Source: JBMYQA01 sp049600855 (GTDB lineage Bacteria; Bacteroidota; Bacteroidia; Cytophagales; Flammeovirgaceae). Taken from it: DNA of 5,686 nt. Within the stretch, counting starts at the first letter, position 1. The number at the start of each line of letters is the position of its first letter. The notes beneath the pieces are model-generated. The model was not told the origin of the DNA. It saw only the letters and a list, made by a program, of their open reading frames with translations, and ran no database searches. This document shows positions 1 through 5,517 of the stretch, one piece after another. The DNA lies in assembly GCA_049600855.1 (NCBI GenBank), contig JBMYQA010000352.1, positions 1 through 5,686 on the forward strand, written 5' to 3'. Both the position numbers and the translations under genes were made by a program.

Positions 1-316
1 CATTTGGATCTTTAGGCACCAACATAATTTTTAAGGCTTCTTCTAACGCTACTTTCTGTTCAGAAAGCTCGTCCAATTCCATCTTTGCCATTTCTTTGAA
101 CTCAGGATCAGACTCATGCTCCAAAATATCTTTCGCCTCATTCAGGTTACTCAATACATCCTCATACTTCTTGTATTCTGCAACAATCTTTTCGAGTTCT
201 TTATATTCTTTATTGATTTGAGCATAGTATTTCATATCAGACATTGTTTCTGGCTTCACAATAATCTGGCTAACTTCCTCAAATCGTTCTCTTACTCGCT
301 CTAATTTATCTATCAT
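1..316 (-). CDS. prfA: Peptide chain release factor 1 (RF1), N-terminal part, cut by window edge
   Basis: RF1 ends translation by recognising UAA and UAG in the ribosomal A site and triggering hydrolysis of peptidyl-tRNA. Only the first 105 codons are visible; the rest runs off the left edge (family length is about 355-360 aa). The start MIDKLERVRERFEEV is typical of bacterial RF1, and the visible part is the charged, helical N-terminal domain 1 (PCRF region), ending in MLVPKDPN. The codon-recognition PxT motif and the catalytic GGQ motif lie outside the window, so intactness cannot be judged. RF1 rather than RF2 is inferred from the N-terminal sequence; RF2 normally begins differently and its gene usually carries a programmed frameshift after about 25 codons, which is not seen here. 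The ATG at 314-316 is preceded by A/T-rich sequence without a clear Shine-Dalgarno. A Bacteroidota-type promoter lies about 50 bp upstream, so it is probably transcribed independently of the Rpn gene 107 bp upstream. Confidence 0.93.
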   Translation of the reverse strand, partial: MIDKLERVRERFEEVSQIIVKPETMSDMKYYAQINKEYKELEKIVAEYKKYEDVLSNLNEAKDILEHESDPEFKEMAKMELDELSEQKVALEEALKIMLVPKDPN

Positions 317-340
317 AACAATTTATATCTTAGAAGTGAC

Positions 341-359
341 GCGCTAAATCACGCAGCGC
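341..359 (-). other. Small hairpin in the prfA leader
   Basis: GCGCT (341-345) and AGCGC (355-359) form a 5-bp GC-rich stem with a 9-nt loop. If transcription starts near 360, as the promoter match predicts, this stem would lie at the very 5' end of the prfA mRNA. No U-tract follows, so it is not a terminator for the upstream gene. It could be chance; the stem is short. Confidence 0.2.
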
Positions 360-365
360 AGTCTG

Positions 366-396
366 CAAAACTAACTAATAATGTAACGAAGTGAAA
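366..396 (-). promoter_or_regulatory. Candidate Bacteroidota-type promoter for prfA
   Basis: On the minus strand, TAGTTTTG (366-373) matches the Bacteroidota -7 consensus TAnnTTTG exactly. TTTC (393-396) lies 19 nt upstream, one base off the -33 element TTTG and at the usual spacing. This predicts a transcription start near 360 and a leader of about 40-45 nt before the prfA ATG. Consensus matching only; the start site is inferred. Confidence 0.45.
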
Positions 397-423
397 ATTC
401 CTTTAAAATAGCGGGAAGCTTAC

Positions 424-651
424 CTAACTCAAACCAATTTTTGTTTTCAAAAAGTTCAATTGTTGTTCAGTTAGCCCAGTAGATGCTAAAATGATTTGAT
501 CATCGATTTTTTCCTGTAATAGGGCGATTGCTACTTTCTCTATTCCCTTCTCTATTCCCTTCTCTATTCCTTGTGCTATTCCCTTTTCAAAAGCGGTATC
601 TAATGAGTTTTTCAAATCTCGGTAGTATTTCAAACTATCTTCATAACTCAT
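424..651 (-). other. Candidate internal ORF for a 75-aa RpnS-like antitoxin, in frame inside the Rpn gene
   Basis: An in-frame ATG at 649-651 (Met220 of the full protein) would give a 75-aa C-terminal product starting MSYEDSLKYYRDL, carrying the GIEK repeats and the final domain but no nuclease residues. In E. coli, Rpn C-terminal domains of similar design are made separately and block the full-length toxin. The bases before this ATG include AAGAG at a short 3-nt spacing. A one-mismatch -7 element, AATATTTG, lies about 50 bp upstream (702-709) without a good -33 partner. Because SYEDSLKYYRDL is itself conserved in full-length homologues, the methionine could be coincidental. The placement is right for the known arrangement but separate expression is unproven. 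Confidence 0.35.
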
Positions 652-1308
652 CAACTCTTGTTGATTAAACCTGGCAATTTCAGCTGTTTCAAAGAGCTTT
701 TCAAATATTCTTTCCTTTAACTTGTCAGGAATACGATCTAGTTTATTTAGATTTTTGAGCACATATAACCATTTATCAAAGCGACTCTCTAGCTCATCAA
801 TAGTCTTTTGAAATTTAGGCATCTCCAGATAAATAAAGGTAAGCTTATCATAGAACACCTCACAAGTATCTACATCTGTTAACTTTACATCATAGCGATA
901 TTTTTGTTGTTCATGTTGATCTTCTTCAAAAACAAAATCTAAAATAGCAATCGTATAGACAGCTTTTAGTTCATAATTCCAATCTGCTCTTTTAGCTTGT
1001 TCTCGTATCGGAAAAGTAGAATAATAAACTGTTCGATCTTTAAAAAAGTTCTGTTTGGCCTTTTGAAGTTCCACTATAAATCGTTCACCTCTTTCATTTG
1101 TACAATAGATGTCAAAGATGGCTTTTCGATTTAAATCTTGATCAAGATGTTCATTTTTTAGATAAGTAAGCGCTATAATTTCCCCTTGCTCTTCTTTGAG
1201 CAATTCATTTAAAAAATCTAATAATAAGTCTTTATTTGGCTCTTCACCAAAAAGCTTTTTAAAACCAAAATCGGTAAAAGGATTGATATATTTTTCTGCG
1301 AATTCCAT
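424..1308 (-). CDS. Rpn-family PD-(D/E)XK nuclease (PDDEXK_2, 'putative transposase' class)
   Basis: This 294-aa protein belongs to the recombination-promoting nuclease (Rpn) family, often annotated as 'PD-(D/E)XK nuclease family transposase'. The hallmark N-terminus KYINPFTDFGFKKLFG is at residues 6-21. The nuclease core follows: FDIYC supplies an acidic residue at D66 and VELQ supplies E80 and Q82, giving the D-x13-E-x-Q form of the PD-(D/E)XK site. A conserved YYST motif is at 95-98. Residues 170-240 are mainly helical, including the family-typical SYEDSLKYYRDLKNSLDTA stretch (221-239), followed by GIAQGIEKGIEKGIEK (243-258) and a small C-terminal domain. Escherichia coli Rpn proteins are DNA endonucleases that act as toxic antiphage effectors restrained by an internally translated C-terminal antitoxin; whether this holds here is inference. 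The gene looks intact. The start is supported by the motif only a few residues in. There is no strong Shine-Dalgarno and no clear promoter in the 103-bp gap upstream. No terminal inverted repeats are visible, so it is not treated as an insertion sequence. Confidence 0.92.
   Translation of the reverse strand: MEFAEKYINPFTDFGFKKLFGEEPNKDLLLDFLNELLKEEQGEIIALTYLKNEHLDQDLNRKAIFDIYCTNERGERFIVELQKAKQNFFKDRTVYYSTFPIREQAKRADWNYELKAVYTIAILDFVFEEDQHEQQKYRYDVKLTDVDTCEVFYDKLTFIYLEMPKFQKTIDELESRFDKWLYVLKNLNKLDRIPDKLKERIFEKLFETAEIARFNQQELMSYEDSLKYYRDLKNSLDTAFEKGIAQGIEKGIEKGIEKVAIALLQEKIDDQIILASTGLTEQQLNFLKTKIGLS
536..583 (-). repeat. 12-bp in-frame tandem repeat (4 units) encoding GI-x-x units in the Rpn gene
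   Basis: Four head-to-tail 12-bp units: TTCTCTATTCCC at 536-547 and 548-559 are identical, 560-571 differs in the last base, and 572-583 is more diverged. On the coding strand they encode GIEK, GIEK, GIEK and GIAQ (residues 243-258). As the unit is a multiple of three, gain or loss by slippage would keep the frame and lengthen or shorten one helix. In studied Rpn proteins, four-residue repeats of this type lie in the dimer-forming helix of the C-terminal domain, and their number varies among strains. Confidence 0.9.
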
Positions 1309-1411
1309 GATTGCATTAATCTTTCTTTAAAAATACAAACACTAACAGCTACAATCAAGCATAGAAAAAAGAGCGGAAAAAATAAGCTTTGTATCCAACT
1401 TTAATATGGAA

Positions 1412-3091
1412 CTAGAACGCATAAGTACCACCTGCCATGATATTTATTCCACGAACAGGATAACGGTAATAACGCTGATACTCTTGACCGGTAAGGTTCT
1501 TTGCCGATAGAAATACCGAGACTACATCTGAGAATAAATAATCTACCTTAAAGCTCACATCAACAATATCGTCTAAGTCAAAGGCTGTTCCGTTTGCATT
1601 GAGGGCTTGTAAGCCACCTACATGGAATACATCTACATTAAAAAAGACCTTGTCTCTATAATTATAAGTCACTAATAGATTGTTTTCGAGCGTTGGGCGG
1701 TGAATGGCTTCCGCAAAATCTTGGGTATTGTAGCTGTAGAAGGTACTTTTCAGCATGGTTCTAAAGTTGGAAAAGTTAACCGTCACTTCACCTGTAAAAT
1801 TGAATACACCTGTAGTTCCCGTATCAAAAGCTAAACGAAACTGGCTCGAATCAACGCCATAATCATTGACGAAATAGTGGAAGTTCTTATATAATCCATA
1901 GCCACCTTGTAAACGAATGCCTAATTTATCCATAGGAGTTAATTGCACGCCTAAGGCTAGATCGGCAATATTATGTGTATGTCTTAACGTAACGGTATCT
2001 GCTAAAAATGGATTTTCAAGCGTTAACTCCCTAAAACTTTGCTGCCGCAAATCACCTTCTGCTTTGGCAAATACAGAAACCACATCTTTCAAGGCATAAT
2101 TCACGCTAATGTCTGGATAAATTCCAAATCGGCTGAGGTTTGTGGTAGAATCTAAGTTATAAGCCAACCGCGCACCTACTTTCAATTCCAAACCTTCTTG
2201 TAAGTAATGGAAGGCACCACCCGCTTTTAAAATTCCCCGATTCGTTTTATCCGACCCATATTGATTATTGTTGATGATGGGATTTAGATGGAAAGACACA
2301 TTCGATTCATCGTTCAAATCATAGCGACCTGACAAATTCACATCAATATTTAGTTCAGAAAGGTCATGAAAAGTATCGGAGAATAAGTTTACATCGGTGC
2401 TTGCTTTGTAGCTTAATGGAGAGCGTTTTCCTCCAGTACCTTCGAGCATCAAACTAATGGCGAAGTCATTAAAGTTTTGCCTAATGCTATCGGCCTCAAT
2501 ATCGCCTTCTACAAATGCGTCATCATAACCATAGAAGTGTACCCTTCTTCGTTCATAACCCAATTGTGCGCCCAATGAGGCATAATCAAATATGTATTTT
2601 CCATAAGCCCTGATATCGCTATGCCCAACGCCCGAATTATTCTTGTGAACGGGGCCATTTCGAGATGACAAGTGCCTGAGACTCAAACCATATAAATACT
2701 TTTCGTTTCGTTTGGAATTAAAATGGCCTTCGAGATAAGGCGTAAGGAAGTTTCCAATTCCACCTTTGATGTAGTTGCCATACAATTTATCGAGTGGCTC
2801 TTTTTGCATCTTTCGCACTCGGATGCTGGGCTCAATGTCTTGGAGGTTATAATTCACCATGCGCAACTGGTAATTCACTTCCTCGTTGGAGGTACCTTGT
2901 CGGCTCACTGCGGTCATCTTTTTAAACTGACGACTCGCCCGTGGAAGGGTTAACTTTTTTTGTTTTTCAATAACCAACTCGGCATCCTCGATATCCGATT
3001 CTTCTACCCATTTATCATCTTCCTCTTGAGCGGATGCTAACAAAGGGAAAAGGATACATAAAAATAGGAAGGCATACTTTTTTAAGTTCAT
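1412..3091 (-). CDS. Outer-membrane beta-barrel protein, TonB-dependent-receptor-like, without plug domain
   Basis: A 559-aa exported protein. Residues 1-21 form a signal peptide (MNLKK, hydrophobic core YAFLFLCILFPLL, then ASA before Q22). Residues 22-105 are a charged linker (EEDDKWVEESDIEDAE, then KKLTLPRASRQ). From about residue 107 (GNYIKGGIGNFLTPYLEG) to the end the sequence shows alternating hydrophobic/polar strands with aromatic girdles, as in an outer-membrane barrel. The C-terminus has the TonB-dependent-receptor pattern: SAKNLTGQEYQRYYRYP, then GINIMAGGTYAF with a terminal phenylalanine for BAM insertion. TonB-dependent receptors are usually 650-1000 aa and have an N-terminal plug and TonB box; I see neither, so TonB-dependent uptake is doubtful and the ligand is unknown. 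It may be a channel or structural outer-membrane protein derived from a receptor. The start is fixed by the signal peptide, and a promoter match lies about 35 bp upstream. It appears to be transcribed alone. Confidence 0.82.
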   Translation of the reverse strand: MNLKKYAFLFLCILFPLLASAQEEDDKWVEESDIEDAELVIEKQKKLTLPRASRQFKKMTAVSRQGTSNEEVNYQLRMVNYNLQDIEPSIRVRKMQKEPLDKLYGNYIKGGIGNFLTPYLEGHFNSKRNEKYLYGLSLRHLSSRNGPVHKNNSGVGHSDIRAYGKYIFDYASLGAQLGYERRRVHFYGYDDAFVEGDIEADSIRQNFNDFAISLMLEGTGGKRSPLSYKASTDVNLFSDTFHDLSELNIDVNLSGRYDLNDESNVSFHLNPIINNNQYGSDKTNRGILKAGGAFHYLQEGLELKVGARLAYNLDSTTNLSRFGIYPDISVNYALKDVVSVFAKAEGDLRQQSFRELTLENPFLADTVTLRHTHNIADLALGVQLTPMDKLGIRLQGGYGLYKNFHYFVNDYGVDSSQFRLAFDTGTTGVFNFTGEVTVNFSNFRTMLKSTFYSYNTQDFAEAIHRPTLENNLLVTYNYRDKVFFNVDVFHVGGLQALNANGTAFDLDDIVDVSFKVDYLFSDVVSVFLSAKNLTGQEYQRYYRYPVRGINIMAGGTYAF

Positions 3092-3125
3092 TGCTTGTTA
3101 TAGATTATTGGTTGCATTCGCTAGA

Positions 3126-3133
3126 CAAAGCTA
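3126..3133 (-). promoter_or_regulatory. Candidate -7 promoter element of the outer-membrane barrel gene
   Basis: On the minus strand the sequence reads TAGCTTTG, an exact match to the Bacteroidota -7 consensus TAnnTTTG, 34 bp before the ATG. This predicts a leader of about 28 nt. The -33 element is poor: the nearest TTG lies 27 nt upstream instead of about 19, so the match is only partly supported. Confidence 0.4.
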
Positions 3134-3185
3134 ATTAAAGATTGGTTGCTAACGTTGCTGCAATTGGTTTATTTGTTATCAGAAT

Positions 3186-3209
3186 TGATTGAAAGTATAA
3201 GATCAATCA
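3186..3209. repeat. Inverted repeat, 7-bp arms
   Basis: TGATTGA (3186-3192) and TCAATCA (3203-3209) are perfect inverted arms around a 10-nt spacer. It sits about 55 bp upstream of the barrel gene's -7 element, so it could be an operator site or a chance palindrome in AT-rich DNA. No T-tract follows on either side. Confidence 0.35.
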
Positions 3210-3322
3210 TTTCTTGAGCATAAAATAAGCATAACTCGTTCCAAAGCCATCGAATTTAAGCGTTTTTCACATTCTAGCCTATAAAAAGCATAAAAAGAAT
3301 CGTTGGATTACCCCTTGATTAT

Positions 3323-3355
3323 ATTCAATTGCAAGAATAAAAGATTGCCTTGAAT
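3323..3355. repeat. Imperfect inverted repeat, 6+4 bp arms
   Basis: ATTCAA (3323-3328) pairs with TTGAAT (3350-3355) and GCAA (3331-3334) pairs with TTGC (3345-3348), with a small internal loop between the two stems and a 10-nt terminal loop. It could be a regulator-binding site or an RNA hairpin for either divergent transcript. No known element is recognised. Confidence 0.35.
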
Positions 3356-3402
3356 TACGATTCGGCTGAATAAAGAATCAACTGACGATATGCGTTTTTT
3401 TA

Positions 3403-3432
3403 TTTCAGGATTTTACTCAAACTCTATTCTTG
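3403..3432 (+). promoter_or_regulatory. Weak candidate promoter for the plus-strand cassette
   Basis: TATTCTTG (3425-3432) is one base off the Bacteroidota -7 element TAnnTTTG. TTTC (3403-3406), one base off the -33 element, lies 18 nt upstream. The predicted start would leave a leader of about 65 nt before the ATG at 3502. A competing near-match is TAAATTTA at 3438-3445. Both are weak. Confidence 0.2.
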
Positions 3433-3464
3433 TTTCTTAAATTTAGAGCAGGTTAACCTTCCAA

Positions 3465-3484
3465 CCTACTTACGCCTACCTACG
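3465..3484 (+). repeat. Imperfect 10-bp tandem repeat in the leader of the plus-strand cassette
   Basis: CCTACTTACG (3465-3474) is followed directly by CCTACCTACG (3475-3484), differing in one base. It lies 17 bp before the start of the 222-aa gene, probably within its 5' leader. Function unknown; a short repeat like this may be chance. Confidence 0.4.
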
Positions 3485-3501
3485 TCAATTAAATAAAATA
3501 C

Positions 3502-4170
3502 ATGATTATGGAAGAACAAACTGATTTAGAACAACTCCAACAATGGTTTACTAAACGAATCCATCGCTTAAAGCGGAAGTTTGCTTTAGTACAATCGGGT
3601 AAAAAGCCTAGTATTGAGGCATTTTATACCGATGAACTGTTTATGGCAGAACATGGGAAAATTCAGTTGTATTGGAAGGCAAATCACTATCATTACCTCA
3701 AAATCAATCAAAGAGTAGGTGACGTTACCCATCGAAATGAAATCACCGTTCGATTAGAACCTCATGTAAAATCATATACCATTACGGCTTATGGCGGCTT
3801 TGGCAAGGTCAGTAAAACCATTCAGATTGAGCCTGTTGCCTTTCACGACCACAAAATGCCAGTAGCGGTGATTCATGAACCTAAAATGGCTATGAAATTA
3901 CCCAAACTGCGGGCAAGTCATTCGGAAAGCCAAGGAAAAGGTGCTAAATTTCAGCAGGTAAATGAATATGGAATTCCTCGATTAAATGTGCAATTACCCA
4001 GTAAACCAGAATCTGTAGAGCTAAAGCAATTGAAAAGTGAGCTAAAAGAAGCTTTTCAAATCAAAGAAGCAGCCATTTTAGAGGCAAAACTGGCCGATTT
4101 AAAACAAACAGATTTACTCGATAAATTGAATGACATTGATTACAATCATCCAGATGAGATTCGTTCTTAA
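3502..4170 (+). CDS. Hypothetical soluble protein with probable Ig-like domain and C-terminal helix
   Basis: I do not recognise this 222-aa protein as a named family. There is no signal peptide or membrane segment, so it is probably cytoplasmic. Residues 4-32 form a basic amphipathic helix (LQQWFTKRIHRLKRKF). Residues about 51-115 alternate like beta strands: KIQLYWKANHYHYLKIN, then EITVRLEP, SYTITAYGGFG and KTIQIEPVAF. This W / hydrophobic / YTxTA-x-G / xIxIE pattern resembles an immunoglobulin-like (PKD/Big-type) sandwich. A linker rich in basic residues follows (130-170), then a helix likely to form a coiled coil (171-212, ELKQLKSELKEAFQIKEAAILEAKLADL) and an acidic tail. It precedes a DUF4407 gene by 113 bp on the same strand, suggesting a partner role with its coiled coil; this is inference. 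Either the ATG at 3502 or the in-frame ATG at 3508 could be the start; no Shine-Dalgarno decides between them. Confidence 0.85.
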   Translation: MIMEEQTDLEQLQQWFTKRIHRLKRKFALVQSGKKPSIEAFYTDELFMAEHGKIQLYWKANHYHYLKINQRVGDVTHRNEITVRLEPHVKSYTITAYGGFGKVSKTIQIEPVAFHDHKMPVAVIHEPKMAMKLPKLRASHSESQGKGAKFQQVNEYGIPRLNVQLPSKPESVELKQLKSELKEAFQIKEAAILEAKLADLKQTDLLDKLNDIDYNHPDEIRS

Positions 4171-4191
4171 CTGTGCTAAATGCAAAAAGGC

Positions 4192-4212
4192 AATCCTATA
4201 TTTTTTAGGATT
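4192..4212 (+). other. AT-rich hairpin after the Ig-like gene
   Basis: AATCCTA (4192-4198) and TAGGATT (4206-4212) form a perfect 7-bp stem with a 7-nt U-rich loop, 22 bp after the stop codon. The following bases are A-rich rather than a U-tract, so it is not a canonical intrinsic terminator. It could instead protect the mRNA 3' end or weakly separate the two genes. Confidence 0.35.
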
Positions 4213-4283
4213 AGATAATAAATAAACTATTCTAACGAGATTCACAAAAATCATAATTGACACAATTTTAAACAGATCGAACT

Positions 4284-5393
4284 ATGACAAAGAGATTTTT
4301 CTGGTTTTGCGCTGGGGCTGATAAAGAGATTTTAGAGCGAAGTCCCTATTCTGAACATGTACGCTATGCCAGTTTAGGAGGCATTGTACTAGCCACTGGT
4401 ATTATGGCAGGTTCGGCAGGAGCCTTCGGTTTTTATACCGTATTTAAAAGCGTATTAGGCGCTACCATCTTTGGCTTCTTATGGGGCTTAATGATCTTTA
4501 ACCTCGACCGCTTCATTGTGTCGAGTAGTGGTAAAGGTGATGGTACAGATGCCATTACATGGGGGGAATTAAAAAGTGCCCTTCCTCGATTAATCCTAGC
4601 TACGTTGCTTGGCCTGATTATTTCCAAACCCTTAGAACTCAAAATTTTTGAACCAGAGATTAATTCCAAGCTTCAAGAGCTTCAACTCAAAGAATCGCAA
4701 CGCAGAAAAGAGCTTACTGAAAGCATCTTTAATGCAGATATTGACAGCACCTATTCCAAAATTGATAAGCTAAAAGAGGAAGTAAAAGCGAAGTATGCGA
4801 AGCGTGATGAGCTTTCTAAACGTTTACAAGATGAAATTGCTGGTGCAGTTTCAGGTAGACCGGGAGCTGGCCCTGCCTCCAAGCGAGTAGAAGAAGCTTT
4901 GGCGCGTTTACAACAAGAGCTTGATCAGTTGGAGGAACAGAATAATGAGGAAATTGCTGAACTGAAGGAGTACATTAAAGAGCGTAAAGAAAAACGTCAG
5001 CAATCACTCGACACCAATGATGCGGCCATTGCTTCATTAGATGGGCTCATCATTCGCATGCAGTTGCTTCATGAAATTGCGCCTACCATCTCTTGGGTCA
5101 TTACTTTTCTATTTTTAGCGATTGAAACCTGTCCCATCTTCTTCAAAATGATGTTGACGATAGGCCCATTCGATAAAGTGAAAAAAGAACGCGAAGATCT
5201 CATCATGTACAAAGCGCAAGTTGAGGTTGAAGCACAAGAAGCTGAAATTAAAGCGACACACGAGAAGATTCTTCAAGCACAAGAAGAGATTGCCGATCTG
5301 ATTATCAGCAAGTGGAAAGCGGAACAAATCAAGAAAATTGAGGAAAACCCTGAGGTATTCTACGATACCATCGAAAAGCAACTAAAAAAATAG
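4284..5393 (+). CDS. DUF4407 domain membrane protein with long helical-hairpin insertion
   Basis: A complete 369-aa inner-membrane protein of the DUF4407 family, whose function is not established. The N-terminus has the family motif FWFCAGAD (6-13). Membrane segments are at about 30-54, 57-75, 101-117 and 266-288. Family-like conserved stretches are FNLDRFIVS after the second segment, ISKPLELKIFEPEI after the third, and AIETCPIFFKMM in the fourth. Between segments 3 and 4 lies a highly charged helical region (128-260) broken by the glycine/proline turn SGRPGAGPAS (190-199), so it probably folds back as an antiparallel coiled-coil hairpin. A second charged helix (297-350) follows the fourth segment. 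Basic residues near the N-terminus, the segment 2-3 loop and after segment 4 suggest both ends face the cytoplasm and the hairpin faces the periplasm (inference). It lies between the Ig-like gene and a DUF4407 paralogue, all co-directional. The start is fixed by the motif at its beginning; no Shine-Dalgarno is seen. Confidence 0.92.
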   Translation: MTKRFFWFCAGADKEILERSPYSEHVRYASLGGIVLATGIMAGSAGAFGFYTVFKSVLGATIFGFLWGLMIFNLDRFIVSSSGKGDGTDAITWGELKSALPRLILATLLGLIISKPLELKIFEPEINSKLQELQLKESQRRKELTESIFNADIDSTYSKIDKLKEEVKAKYAKRDELSKRLQDEIAGAVSGRPGAGPASKRVEEALARLQQELDQLEEQNNEEIAELKEYIKERKEKRQQSLDTNDAAIASLDGLIIRMQLLHEIAPTISWVITFLFLAIETCPIFFKMMLTIGPFDKVKKEREDLIMYKAQVEVEAQEAEIKATHEKILQAQEEIADLIISKWKAEQIKKIEENPEVFYDTIEKQLKK

Positions 5394-5410
5394 ATTCCGA
5401 TTAATGATCG

Positions 5411-5437
5411 ATCGTATAGGCGCAAGGTTTTGCGCCT
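5411..5437. repeat. Palindromic hairpin unit 1 (ATCGTA + 8-bp stem, 4-nt loop)
   Basis: ATCGTA (5411-5416), one spacer base, then AGGCGCAA (5418-5425) and TTGCGCCT (5430-5437) as a perfect 8-bp stem around GGTT. No U-tract follows, so it is not a canonical terminator. Unit 2, 47 bp downstream, has the same layout, suggesting a REP-like dispersed palindrome or a structured RNA between the two DUF4407 genes. Confidence 0.65.
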
Positions 5438-5457
5438 CCACATCAATCCAAATATCC

Positions 5458-5484
5458 ATCGTACGGGCGAAAAACTTTTCGCCC
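5458..5484. repeat. Palindromic hairpin unit 2 (ATCGTA + 8-bp stem, 4-nt loop)
   Basis: ATCGTA (5458-5463), one spacer base, then GGGCGAAA (5465-5472) and TTTCGCCC (5477-5484) as a perfect 8-bp stem around AACT. Relative to unit 1, the stem differs at its first position (A-T to G-C) and sixth position (C-G to A-T), each with a matching change on the other arm. The hairpin is 33 bp before the next start codon, so it could also affect expression of that gene. Confidence 0.65.
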
Positions 5485-5517
5485 ATTACTCAAAAGCTAA
5501 CCACACACCTTTATTAT

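Larger units (their letters stand above)
3092..3501. other. 410-bp divergent intergenic region without a recognisable gene
   Basis: This stretch separates the minus-strand barrel gene from the plus-strand cassette and must hold promoters for both directions. It contains a good -7 match for the barrel gene, a weak promoter candidate for the plus-strand gene, two imperfect inverted repeats and a 10-bp tandem repeat (listed separately). I found no convincing tRNA, no coding sequence of note and no known riboswitch. It is very AT-rich. Confidence 0.6.

Noticed and set aside
116..304. Plus-strand 62-aa open frame
   Set aside because: It is antisense to the release factor 1 coding sequence; its low-complexity F/I/L-rich translation is what the opposite strand of an E/K-rich helical gene gives.
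536..583. CRISPR-like array
   Set aside because: The 12-bp units are directly adjacent with no spacers and keep the reading frame of the Rpn gene.
424..1308. Insertion sequence, because Rpn proteins are often labelled 'putative transposase'
   Set aside because: I see no terminal inverted repeats or target-site duplication around the gene, and the family consists of PD-(D/E)XK nucleases rather than DDE transposases.
1917..2099. Plus-strand 60-aa open frame
   Set aside because: Wholly antisense to the barrel gene, with no recognisable domain.
2723..2953. Plus-strand 76-aa open frame
   Set aside because: Antisense to the N-terminal part of the barrel gene; its sequence has no family features and the minus-strand frame is clearly the real one.
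3092..3501. tRNA or small RNA gene in the divergent gap
   Set aside because: No cloverleaf-compatible arms or TTCGA-type T-loop with matching stems were found, and the region is too AT-rich for a typical tRNA.
4192..4212. Intrinsic transcription terminator after the Ig-like gene
   Set aside because: The stem is AT-rich and is followed by A-rich sequence, not a U-tract; the U-run is in the loop.
4433..4669. Minus-strand 78-aa open frame
   Set aside because: Antisense to the conserved membrane segments of the DUF4407 gene.
5115..5381. Minus-strand 88-aa open frame with an F/L-rich translation
   Set aside because: Antisense to the fourth membrane segment and C-terminal helix of the DUF4407 gene; apparent hydrophobicity comes from reading E/K-rich codons backwards.
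4284..5393. MotA/TolQ/ExbB-type ion-channel subunit, given several membrane segments and a long charged loop
   Set aside because: The motifs (WFCAGAD, NLDRFIV, KPLELKIFEPEI) are those of DUF4407, and the long helical insertion between segments 3 and 4 appears to face the periplasm, unlike the large cytoplasmic loop of MotA-type proteins.
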